Shown piece after piece: positions 44,004 to 52,344 of a stretch of 64,000 nucleotides of DNA (position 1 is its first letter; each line of letters starts with the position of its first letter). The notes below the pieces were generated by a model, which saw nothing but the letters and a program-made list of their open reading frames with translations, searched no databases and had not been told where the DNA came from. The stretch spans positions 1 to 64,000 of the forward strand of contig VOPR01000003.1 of assembly GCA_009594995.1 (NCBI GenBank). Direction: 5' to 3'. A program made the translations under genes and the position numbers. Source of the DNA: Nitrospira sp. Lineage in GTDB: Bacteria; Nitrospirota; Nitrospiria; Nitrospirales; Nitrospiraceae.

Positions 44004-46130
44004 ATGCTGACTGCCAATCCCACTGCCCAGTGCTATCGAACAAAACACCTTGTCGCGCGCCTGATGCTCTGCGCGTTGCTCGCCGTCACCGGCATGGGCA
44101 ATCCGCCCCCGCCGGGCGATGCCGCGGAACCGGCCGCGTCGCTCAGTACCGGAATCGTGCCCACCATGGGCCTCAATGACGTGACAGAAGGCGCATTGCT
44201 GTTCCGCACGAATCAAGCCGGTCGTTTCACACCCGCCCCCATTCTCAAGACCGACGTGCAGATTGCCATCACCGGCACCATCGCCCGTGCAACGGTTCGT
44301 CAGGAGTTCACGAACCCCAGCACACGAAAAGGCGACTGGCTCGAAGGCATCTATGTGTTCCCGCTCCCTGAAACCGCGGCCGTGGACCATTTGCGCATGA
44401 AGATCGGCGAGCGGATCATCGAAGGACAGATCAAGGAGCGGACTGCGGCCAAGAAGGTCTATGAACAAGCCAAACAGGAGGGCAAACGGACCAGCCTCGT
44501 CGAGCAGGAACGGCCGAACATCTTCACCACCTCTGTGGCCAATATCGGACCGGGAGAACATGTCACCATCGAGATCGAGTACCAGGAAACCGTTCGTTAT
44601 GAGAACGAACAGTTTCAGCTCCGCTTTCCCATGGCCGTCGGGCAACGCTACATTCCCGGCACGCCGGTGATCATCGAAGGGCAGGCCCCCAAGGGGTCCG
44701 GCACGATGATGGACACAGACCGCGTCGCCGATGCTTCACGCATTACGCCGCCGGAACAAGCCCCCGGGCACGGTTCGATCAACCCGCTCAGTCTGTCGTT
44801 GACCCTCAATCCCGGGTTTCCCGTCGCAAAGGTCGAATCACCCTTCCATCCCATCATTGCAATCCCTGACGCAGAGGGAGGCTACCAGATCAGTCTGCGT
44901 GCTGATGCGGTGCCGGCCGATCGCGACTTTCAACTTATCTGGCATCCGGCCCCTCGCACCGAGCCGATGGCCAGCGTCTTCACCGAACAGAAAGACGGCG
45001 AAACCTATGCCATGCTGATGTTGCTCCCTCCCACGCAGCACGACGAGAAGGCACCGCGCCTTCCACGCGATCTCACCTTCATCATTGACACATCGGGATC
45101 TATGGCCGGCCCATCCATTGAGCAGGCGAAACAGTCCCTGGCCTCGGCCCTCACGCGACTGACCACGCAGGACCGCTTCAACATCATTCAATTCAACAAT
45201 ACTGTTCGCTCGCTCTTCCCCGGCCCGCAACCGGTCACTACGGCGACGATCAAACAGGCCGTTCGGTATACCGAACAACTTTCGGCCGATGGCGGAACGG
45301 AAGTGCTCCCTGCGCTGAGACAGGCGCTCAAGAGTCCGGTCGACAATGCCAGGCTCCAGCAGATCATCCTCCTTACCGATGGCCAGGTCGGCAATGAAGA
45401 CGAATTGTTCGAGCTGTTGCACCAGCATGTGGGCAGCAGGCGGCTGTTTACAATCGGGATCGGCTCTACGCCCAATAGCCACCTGATGCGGAAGGCGGCC
45501 GAATTTGGACGCGGCACGTTCACCTATATCGGCAAGATTGATGAGGTGAAAGACAAGCTGGATAGCCTCTTCAAGAAACTGGAACGCCCGGTGCTCAGTG
45601 ACATCACAATCGATTCCGCCGGATGGTCAGGGCTTGAGCAGTATCCTGCGAAGATTGCCGATCTCTACGAAGGCGAGCCGATTGTGCTCACACTGAAAGC
45701 CGGCTCGCTCCCGGCGCAAGCCAGACTGCAAGGCCGGACGGTAAACCATCCCTGGTCGCTCCCCGTCTCGCTGCAAAATCCAGCTACGCGCGGAGGCCTC
45801 TCCGTGTACTGGGCCAGACAGAAAATCTCTGCGCTCATGGATGAGGCATTCAAGGGCACAGTCGAAGAAACGGTCAAGCAATCCGTGCTTGAGGTCGCGC
45901 TGGCCCATCATCTGGTCAGCCAATACACCAGCCTGGTGGCGGTGGATATCACGCCAGCTCGCCCGACCGACGTACCCGGAGCGGAGCAGGACCGGGCAAC
46001 GAGTCTTGCACAGGCCTCCCTCGCGGGCCTGCCGAAAACTGCAACCGGCGGGCAACTGCACCTGTTGATCGGGCTGGCGGCGTTCATGTTCGCGGCGCTA
46101 CTGTGGGTATACAGAAGAGCAGAGGCATGA
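44004..46130 (+). CDS. VIT/vWA sortase target protein (LPXTG-like, inter-alpha-trypsin-inhibitor domain)
   Basis: A 708-residue surface protein of the type called marine proteobacterial sortase target protein. After a signal peptide come a VIT domain (RATVRQEFTNPSTRKGDWLEGIY, then AAKKVYEQAKQEG), a von Willebrand A domain with the MIDAS motif IIDTSGSMAG, and a C-terminal sorting signal. That signal has LPKTA at 676-680, a hydrophobic segment (LHLLIGLAAFMFAALLWVY) and positive RRAEA. The sortase encoded next should cleave between Thr and Ala. The ATG overlap with the sortase gene shows the pair is co-translated. Confidence 0.93.
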   Translation: MLTANPTAQCYRTKHLVARLMLCALLAVTGMGNPPPPGDAAEPAASLSTGIVPTMGLNDVTEGALLFRTNQAGRFTPAPILKTDVQIAITGTIARATVRQEFTNPSTRKGDWLEGIYVFPLPETAAVDHLRMKIGERIIEGQIKERTAAKKVYEQAKQEGKRTSLVEQERPNIFTTSVANIGPGEHVTIEIEYQETVRYENEQFQLRFPMAVGQRYIPGTPVIIEGQAPKGSGTMMDTDRVADASRITPPEQAPGHGSINPLSLSLTLNPGFPVAKVESPFHPIIAIPDAEGGYQISLRADAVPADRDFQLIWHPAPRTEPMASVFTEQKDGETYAMLMLLPPTQHDEKAPRLPRDLTFIIDTSGSMAGPSIEQAKQSLASALTRLTTQDRFNIIQFNNTVRSLFPGPQPVTTATIKQAVRYTEQLSADGGTEVLPALRQALKSPVDNARLQQIILLTDGQVGNEDELFELLHQHVGSRRLFTIGIGSTPNSHLMRKAAEFGRGTFTYIGKIDEVKDKLDSLFKKLERPVLSDITIDSAGWSGLEQYPAKIADLYEGEPIVLTLKAGSLPAQARLQGRTVNHPWSLPVSLQNPATRGGLSVYWARQKISALMDEAFKGTVEETVKQSVLEVALAHHLVSQYTSLVAVDITPARPTDVPGAEQDRATSLAQASLAGLPKTATGGQLHLLIGLAAFMFAALLWVYRRAEA

Positions 46131-46744
46131 ACCGCACGCGGCTGAGGTCCCCTCTGCTAGTCGGGCTGATGGCGAGCCTCCTCGCCATCGGCCTCTGGCA
46201 GGTCGGAGAAGGATCGTGGATTTATGCGAAAGCCGGGCTCGCGCAGCTTCTGCTGCAGCGGGCCTGGACCCGCGCGCTGGCAGGAGAATCCATGCCGAAA
46301 CCCTGGCCCTGGGCTGACACCTGGCCCGTCGCGCGCCTTCACAGCCAACGATTGTCTGTGGAGATGATTGTGCTGTCAGGCGCCTATGGACGCACGCTGG
46401 CCTTTGGTCCAGGCCATGTCTCTTCCAGTGCCCTCCCCGGGCAAGGGGGCACCGTGATCCTGACCGGCCATCGCGACACGCACTTTCGTTTTTTAAAGGA
46501 TCTGCGAGCGCACGATCAGGTCGACTTGGCGGGAACCGATGGCATTGTCAGGAAGTATCGTGTTACGGCGTTACAGATCATGGATTCGCGGCGGGATGCC
46601 ATCACGACGACGCACGACCAGGAAGAACTGGTACTCGTCACCTGTTTCCCGTTCGACGCAATCCGACCCGGCGGCCCGCTGCGGTATGTGGTGCGCGCCG
46701 AACAGATTGCAGATCGTGACAGTGCTGTGGCCGGCCCTTCCTGA
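46127..46744 (+). CDS. Class GN (Gram-negative) sortase
   Basis: A 205-residue membrane-anchored transpeptidase. One N-terminal signal-anchor helix is followed by the sortase fold with the three catalytic residues His115 (LTGHRDTHF), Cys173 (VTCFPFD) and Arg186 (GGPLRYVV). It is dedicated to the upstream VIT/vWA protein, whose LPKTA signal it should recognise. The ATG overlaps that gene's stop (ATGA). The acceptor of the transpeptidation in Gram-negative bacteria is unknown. Confidence 0.94.
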   Translation: MNRTRLRSPLLVGLMASLLAIGLWQVGEGSWIYAKAGLAQLLLQRAWTRALAGESMPKPWPWADTWPVARLHSQRLSVEMIVLSGAYGRTLAFGPGHVSSSALPGQGGTVILTGHRDTHFRFLKDLRAHDQVDLAGTDGIVRKYRVTALQIMDSRRDAITTTHDQEELVLVTCFPFDAIRPGGPLRYVVRAEQIADRDSAVAGPS

Positions 46745-46778
46745 GAAGGAGCCGGCCACAGCGATCTATCCCGACCGC

Positions 46779-49700
46779 CTATTCGTGAGGTTGATGCTGA
46801 TCGGGTTGTGCTGCTGGTTTCCGGTAACGGTGCAGCAGTTGATATAACACCGGCAACACCAGAAGGATGAGAGCGGCCGAGGTCAACATGCCGCCCACCA
46901 CCACCCTCGCGAGCGGTTGCTGCGACTGCGCACCGATCCCGCTGGCAATGGCTGCAGGCAGAAGCCCGATGGCGGCGGCCAGCGACGTCATCAGCACGGG
47001 GCGCATCCGGACTTCCGCACTTTTTATGATCGCCTCCCGGATCTCGTACCCCTCCCGCAACATGTCCTGCATCCGGCTGATCAGGATCAGCGCTCCCTGC
47101 ACGGCGACGCCGAAGAGGGAGATGAACCCCACCGCTGCCGAAATGCTGAAATGTGTGCCGGTGACCAGCAAGGCCAACACGCCGCCGACCAATGAAAACG
47201 GCACCGCTGCGAGCACGAGGAACGTATCCCGTAGATTGTTCAGCACGAGATAGACCAGGAACAGAATGATCAACAGGGTAATGGGCACAATCTTGGCCAG
47301 ACGCGCTTTCTCCTCCTGCAATTGATCGAATTCACCATGCCACTCGATGCGGTACCCGGCAGGGAACTGAATCTGTTGTTCGATTCGATCCTGCGCTTCC
47401 CGTACCGTCCCTTCCAAATCCCGGCCGCGCACGCTGAACTTGATGGGGATATACCGTTCGTTGTTTTCCCGATACACGATGAACGCGCCGGTTTGCTCCG
47501 TGATCGAGGCCAATTGCTTGAGCGGAATCCGTGCTCCGTCCGGCGTGCTGACGACAATATTGCCGATCGATTCGATGTCACGCCGGAACTCCGGTAGAAA
47601 CCGCACGACCAGGTCGAACCACCGCTCGCCTTCGTAAATCTGGGTCACGGCCTGGCCACCGATGGCCGCCTGCACCACATCGTTGACGTCGCCCACCTTG
47701 AGGCCATACCGCGCGCATTCCTCGCGATTCACCTCGATCACCAGGTTGGGCTGGCCCAGCAGGTGGAGCACGCCCAGGTCCTTGACGCCCTGCACGTCCT
47801 TCATCACCAGCTCAATCTGTTTTGCCAACTGCTCCAAGGTCTGGAGATCGCTACCGTAGAGCTTGACGGCATTTTCGCCCTTCACGCCGGACATCGCTTC
47901 CTGCACGTTGTCTTGAATCGCCTGCGAGAAGTTAAAGGTCACCCCGGGAATCACCGCCAGGCGTTTCTCGATCTGATCGATCAAGGCCTTTTTCGTCGGC
48001 ACGTCCGCCCGCCACTCCTTGAACGGTTTGAGTGTCACGAGAAATTCCGCGTTAAAAAAACTGGTCGGGTCTGTGCCGTCGTCCGGACGCCCCAGTTGCG
48101 AGGCCGCGCTGATGACCTCCGGAAACTGCCTGAAGATGGCACGGATATCCGTCACGAGGCGGGCAGCCTGTTCGAACGAAATGTCCACCGGGAAGGTGGT
48201 GCGCATCCAGATGTTGCCTTCTTCCAGCGCCGGCATGAACTCGCCGCCGATGAACGGCACCGCCGCCATGGCCAGGACCAACGTCACGATCGCAATGCCG
48301 ATCACCAACCACTCGCGCTTGAGCCCCCAATTCAGCAGCGCCATGTACCGCCGGCTCAGAAATTCCACCACCGCCGTGTCATGCTCCTTGATCGGGCCGG
48401 TCAGCAGCAGGGAACAGAGCGCCGGCGCCAGGGTGAAGGCCATGAGCAGCGCGCCGCTTAAGGCGAAGCCGTAGGTCAGCGACATGGGGGCGAATACTTT
48501 TCCCGGCACCCCCGTCATGGTGAACAGCGGCAGGAACGCAATGACAATGATAGTCGTGGCGAAGAAAATCGGCCGCCCGACCTCGCGCGCCGCCCGCATG
48601 ACATGCATGGGCACGGTCACGCCCGGCGAAGGTTTGTGCGCCAGATGGTAAAAAATACTCTCGACCATGATCAGCGTCGAATCGACGATAATGCCGAAAT
48701 CGACGGCTCCCAATGAAATGAGATTGGCCGACTGTCCGGCCAGCACCATCATCCCGAACGTGAACAACAGCGCCACGGGCACGGTCAGCGCCACGATCAT
48801 TGCCGTCCGGAAGTGACCGAGAAACACATAGAGAATGATCGAGACCAGCACCACGCCGGCGATCAGAATATCGATGACCGTTTCGATGGTCGTATGAATG
48901 AGCACCGTGCGGTCATAAAAGGTCTTGATCGCCACGCCCTGCGGCAGCTTACGGGCATTGAGCTCCTGCACCTTCTCGTGAACCTTGTCCAAGACGGGCA
49001 GCGCCTTGGCTCCTCGCTGAAGCAAGACGACGCCTTCGACGACATCGTCCCGATCGTCGATACCGACCTTGCCCAGGCGCACGCGCGAGCCGATGCTCGT
49101 TTTGCCCAGATTCCTGACGAAGACCGGCGTCCCCTCTTTCTGCGTCACGACGGTGTTCGAAATGTCGTCGAGTTTCTTGATCAGGCCCATGCCGCGGATG
49201 TTGAAGCTCTGCTCCCCCATCGAGAGATAGTTGCCGCCCACGTCGGTGTTGCTCTTGGCAAGGCCGTCCATGACCTGATCGAGCGTCACGTTGTAGCTCA
49301 TGAGCTGCCCCGGGTCTAACTCGACGTGATACTCCTTCGTCGTCCCGCCATAGGTGCTCACATCGATCACGCCGGGCACCCGCTTGAACTCGCGGCGGAT
49401 CTGCCAATCCTGGGTGGTTTTCAGATCGGTGAGCGAGACGTGGTCGCCGGTAAGCTCATAGCGAAAGATTTCGGCGATGGCCGACCAGGGAGAAATGGTC
49501 GGTTGGACGTTTTGCGGCAAGACGGTGAGTTGCAGACGATTGAGAATTTCCTGCCGGTCCCGGAAATAGTCGGTCCCGAAGTCGAAATACACTTTGACGT
49601 CGCTCAACCCGAAAATGGAGAGCGAGCGAATTTCCGTCAGCCCCGGCATTCCCTGGAGGGCAATCTCAATCGGCAGGGTAATGGCCCGCTCCATCTGTTC

Positions 49701-49874
49701 GCCGGACCAGCCGGGATACTGCGTGATGACCTCGATCATCGGCGGCGATGGATCGGGATAGGCCACGACATCCAGAATATGAAACGCATAGAGGCCGCCG
49801 AACAACAGCGCAAGCCCGGCGAGACACACCATCAATCGCTGCGCCAGTGCAAACCCGACAAGTCGCTCGATCAT
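46779..49874 (-). CDS. HME-type RND efflux permease (CzcA/CusA-like)
   Basis: A 1031-residue inner-membrane proton-driven transporter of the RND superfamily. Its TM4 motif, GAVDFGIIVDSTLIMVES, follows the heavy-metal-efflux signature (DFG-x3-D-x6-E), with Ser where Gly is common. This assigns it to HME pumps, and no HAE1-type DD motif is present. The N-terminus (VAYPDPSPPMIEVITQYPG) and the porter-domain repeats have normal length. Neither adaptor nor outer-membrane partner lies beside it on this strand. The metal cannot be identified from sequence. Confidence 0.9.
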   Translation of the reverse strand: MIERLVGFALAQRLMVCLAGLALLFGGLYAFHILDVVAYPDPSPPMIEVITQYPGWSGEQMERAITLPIEIALQGMPGLTEIRSLSIFGLSDVKVYFDFGTDYFRDRQEILNRLQLTVLPQNVQPTISPWSAIAEIFRYELTGDHVSLTDLKTTQDWQIRREFKRVPGVIDVSTYGGTTKEYHVELDPGQLMSYNVTLDQVMDGLAKSNTDVGGNYLSMGEQSFNIRGMGLIKKLDDISNTVVTQKEGTPVFVRNLGKTSIGSRVRLGKVGIDDRDDVVEGVVLLQRGAKALPVLDKVHEKVQELNARKLPQGVAIKTFYDRTVLIHTTIETVIDILIAGVVLVSIILYVFLGHFRTAMIVALTVPVALLFTFGMMVLAGQSANLISLGAVDFGIIVDSTLIMVESIFYHLAHKPSPGVTVPMHVMRAAREVGRPIFFATTIIVIAFLPLFTMTGVPGKVFAPMSLTYGFALSGALLMAFTLAPALCSLLLTGPIKEHDTAVVEFLSRRYMALLNWGLKREWLVIGIAIVTLVLAMAAVPFIGGEFMPALEEGNIWMRTTFPVDISFEQAARLVTDIRAIFRQFPEVISAASQLGRPDDGTDPTSFFNAEFLVTLKPFKEWRADVPTKKALIDQIEKRLAVIPGVTFNFSQAIQDNVQEAMSGVKGENAVKLYGSDLQTLEQLAKQIELVMKDVQGVKDLGVLHLLGQPNLVIEVNREECARYGLKVGDVNDVVQAAIGGQAVTQIYEGERWFDLVVRFLPEFRRDIESIGNIVVSTPDGARIPLKQLASITEQTGAFIVYRENNERYIPIKFSVRGRDLEGTVREAQDRIEQQIQFPAGYRIEWHGEFDQLQEEKARLAKIVPITLLIILFLVYLVLNNLRDTFLVLAAVPFSLVGGVLALLVTGTHFSISAAVGFISLFGVAVQGALILISRMQDMLREGYEIREAIIKSAEVRMRPVLMTSLAAAIGLLPAAIASGIGAQSQQPLARVVVGGMLTSAALILLVLPVLYQLLHRYRKPAAQPDQHQPHE

Positions 49875-50000
49875 AACAACCTTCCCCTGTGCTCACCCTG
49901 TTGATATCCGAGCACCCAACGCGAGACCCGGGCAACCGGCACCCGGCCTCACACGAGGATCACGTTGCCGGTCGGACCCTGTGGAACGACGTGTGACGCG

Positions 50001-50339
50001 TTATAGTCGATAGATGGAAAGTTTGGAACGGAGCACGCGAGTCGGAAACCATGCGTCTCCCGTAGAAGTGAGGGACAGCGAAACATTCGAAGAAGCTTGG
50101 AGGGAGAGACTGGCCGTGAGCCCTTCGTCGGTGGCCAGGATCGTGGGGGCATCGTCTCGTAACTCGTCCAGGTCGGGCTCGGTCGCTTGCTGCAAGTCGG
50201 CCAACGCGCCGTTCGTTTCTGCGTGCAGACCGCTCAGATCGGCCCATGAGAGACTTGCGACCACAACCCAGGCTAACAGCAAAATGAACACCCGAAGGCC
50301 CATACGAGATGAAGAGAGTGCGGCAGGGAAGATGTTCAT
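50001..50339 (-). CDS. Small secreted hypothetical protein
   Basis: A 112-residue protein whose N-terminus (MGLRVFILLLAWVVVASLSWA) is a signal peptide. The mature part is a short acidic stretch (EPDLDELRDDAPTILATD) and a Ser/Leu-rich end. It lies 126 bases upstream of the HME pump on the same strand and 97 bases after the MarR gene stop. No family is recognised. A role tied to the pump is a guess. Confidence 0.5.
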   Translation of the reverse strand: MNIFPAALSSSRMGLRVFILLLAWVVVASLSWADLSGLHAETNGALADLQQATEPDLDELRDDAPTILATDEGLTASLSLQASSNVSLSLTSTGDAWFPTRVLRSKLSIYRL

Positions 50340-50436
50340 TGGCAGGAGCGTATCACAAGCACGGGGCGCCAACAAGACGGCCGAGCATTTCTCGCGGGTG
50401 GCGGCGGGGCCCAACGGCGAATCTGACTGCACGCCA

Positions 50437-50928
50437 CTACTGCTGCAGCCGGCTCCAGAGTTTCTCGAGCGTTTTCACAAACGCCGCACATTCTTTGTCG
50501 CTCAGATCGGAAAATAACTCTGCGACTTGCTCTTTATATTCCGTGCAGCGGGGAGAGAGCTCGCGCATGACTTTATCCGAGAGGACAACCACCGTGGCCC
50601 GGCGATCCGTCGGGTGCCGCTTTCGCACGACCAGGCCGTCCTTCTCGAGCGCATCAACGAGCGCCGTCACATTGGTCGCCGTCACGCCAAGCTCCGTTTT
50701 GAGCTCGCTCATGATCCTCGGGCCGCGTTCTTTAATCGACCCGAGAATACGCAACCGTTGTGGAGACAATCCCTTTTCCACCAATAACGATTCTGACCAC
50801 CGTTGATAGGCCGGGGCAAAGCTCCACAAGAGCTCGACCAACTGGTGCCGGGGCAGCGTCGAAATGCAGGGAGACACGGCCGATTTCCCCCTGACCTTGA
50901 CTGGCGAGCCTGCTGTAGGACGTCTCAT
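50437..50928 (-). CDS. MarR-family transcriptional regulator
   Basis: A 163-residue winged-helix repressor. The MarR core is clear: SPQRLRILGSIKERGPRIMSEL, the recognition helix TATNVTALVDALEKDGLV and the wing RKRHPTDRRATVVVLS. It is transcribed away from the MFP/RND efflux operon starting at 51166, the classic layout for a local repressor that responds to the pump's substrates. ATG 50928 is preferred; an in-frame ATG 21 bases upstream is possible. No ligand can be predicted. Confidence 0.88.
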   Translation of the reverse strand: MRRPTAGSPVKVRGKSAVSPCISTLPRHQLVELLWSFAPAYQRWSESLLVEKGLSPQRLRILGSIKERGPRIMSELKTELGVTATNVTALVDALEKDGLVVRKRHPTDRRATVVVLSDKVMRELSPRCTEYKEQVAELFSDLSDKECAAFVKTLEKLWSRLQQ

Positions 50929-50999
50929 CGTGCTGCCACGGTACTGCAATCGAGGGCAACATTCAACGACAATTTATTCATACTTTAATAATTCATATA

Positions 51000-51029
51000 T
51001 TGACTAGTTTTAAAAGAATGCCGGATACT
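51000..51029 (+). promoter_or_regulatory. Candidate promoter of the MFP-RND operon
   Basis: TTGACT (51000-51005) and GATACT (51024-51029) are 18 bases apart in the AT-rich region between the divergent MarR and efflux genes (50950-51165). The sequence just upstream (50970-51000) is A+T-rich with repeated TTCATA/TTCATAT, a plausible MarR operator zone. Confidence 0.45.
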
Positions 51030-51165
51030 GCACGGTATGGGAATCATGCGAACGCAGTCGCACCGCATATCGTCTGAACATGTTGACCAGATCGCTTTCA
51101 CCAGAGTTGACGGCGGGCTTGCTCCTGCAGCATCGGTCACGAAGAATACTTGCAAGAGGTACACG

Positions 51166-52332
51166 ATGAACAATCTTCGAAGCGCACCATGGTTGTTTGG
51201 ATTGCTGCTGATCGTCACCGCCTGCAATAGCGAGCAAGCCAGCAGCGGCGGACAAGCGCCTCCCCCTGAAGTCGGAGTGGCGCAGGTGCTCTCGAAGTCC
51301 GTGCAGCAATGGGACGAATACACCGGTCGCATCAGCGCCATCGACACCGTCGAATTGCGACCACGTGCCAGCGGCTATGTGCAGCGCGTTGCCTTCAAGG
51401 AAGGCCAGGATGTCAAACGGGGCGATCTCATGTTCCAGATCGACCAACGTCCCTATCGTGCGGCGTTAGACAATGCGCAGGCACAGCTGGCACGCGCACG
51501 CGTGGCGAAACAGCTGGAAGATATTCGCAATAAGCGCGCACAGTCGCTGATCGCCGATGACGCGATCTCGCAAGAGGAACTCGACTTGCGTCGTGCCGCG
51601 CAGGCGCAGAGTAGCGCCGACGTCCAGGCCGCCGAGGCTGCGGTAGCCACCGCCAAGCTCAACCTGTCGTTTACCGAGGTGCGCACGCCGGTCTCGGGAC
51701 GGGCGAGCCGGGCGCTGGTCACCGCCGGTAATCTGGCGACAGCCGACGAAACCCTTCTCACGACGGTGGTGTCGCAAGATCCCGTCTACGTGTATTTTGA
51801 CGCCGACGAAAATAGTTACTTGCGCTACAAGGAACAAGAGCGCAACAGCGAACGCACGGCCCAGGACAACGCCGTGCATGTCGGCCTTGCCAACGAAAAC
51901 GGCTACCCGCATACCGGCACTGTCGACTTTCTCGACAACCAAGTGAACCCCGCCATCGGAACCGTGCGCGCCCGCGCCGTGCTGCCCAATGCCGACCGCA
52001 TCTTTACCCCCGGCCTTTATGCTCGCGTACAATTCGTCAGCAGCCAAAAGGCCACCGTTCTCTTGATCGACGATAAAGCGATTCTCACCGATCAGGACCG
52101 GAAGTACGTCTATGCGGTGGACAAAGACGGCAAGGCCCAACGTAAAGACGTCGTGCCGGGCCGTATGGTCGAAGGATTGCGCGTCATCCGGTCCGGGCTT
52201 TCGGCGGAGGACAGGATTGTCGTCGTCGGCCTGCAGAAGATCTTTTACCCCGGCATGCCGGTCATAGCTACAGAGGTGTCGCCGGGGCCAACGCCCGCCA
52301 CCCCCGCGCCGGCCGCCATGACCGAGAAATAG
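51166..52332 (+). CDS. RND efflux periplasmic adaptor (membrane fusion) lipoprotein
   Basis: A 388-residue adaptor of the AcrA/MexE type. It has a signal peptide with lipobox (LLLIVTAC), the barrel-sandwich segment (RISAIDTVELRPRASGYVQRVAFKEGQDVKRGDLMFQIDQRPY region), an alpha-hairpin rich in Ala/Gln, and the C-terminal beta-barrel (GTVDFLDNQVNPAIGTVRARAVLPN region). It links the inner-membrane RND pump to an outer-membrane channel. ATG 51166 with AGAGG upstream gives the signal peptide. The pump gene follows 12 bases later. No TolC-like gene is adjacent. Confidence 0.93.
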   Translation: MNNLRSAPWLFGLLLIVTACNSEQASSGGQAPPPEVGVAQVLSKSVQQWDEYTGRISAIDTVELRPRASGYVQRVAFKEGQDVKRGDLMFQIDQRPYRAALDNAQAQLARARVAKQLEDIRNKRAQSLIADDAISQEELDLRRAAQAQSSADVQAAEAAVATAKLNLSFTEVRTPVSGRASRALVTAGNLATADETLLTTVVSQDPVYVYFDADENSYLRYKEQERNSERTAQDNAVHVGLANENGYPHTGTVDFLDNQVNPAIGTVRARAVLPNADRIFTPGLYARVQFVSSQKATVLLIDDKAILTDQDRKYVYAVDKDGKAQRKDVVPGRMVEGLRVIRSGLSAEDRIVVVGLQKIFYPGMPVIATEVSPGPTPATPAPAAMTEK

Positions 52333-52344
52333 GGAGACCCGGCC

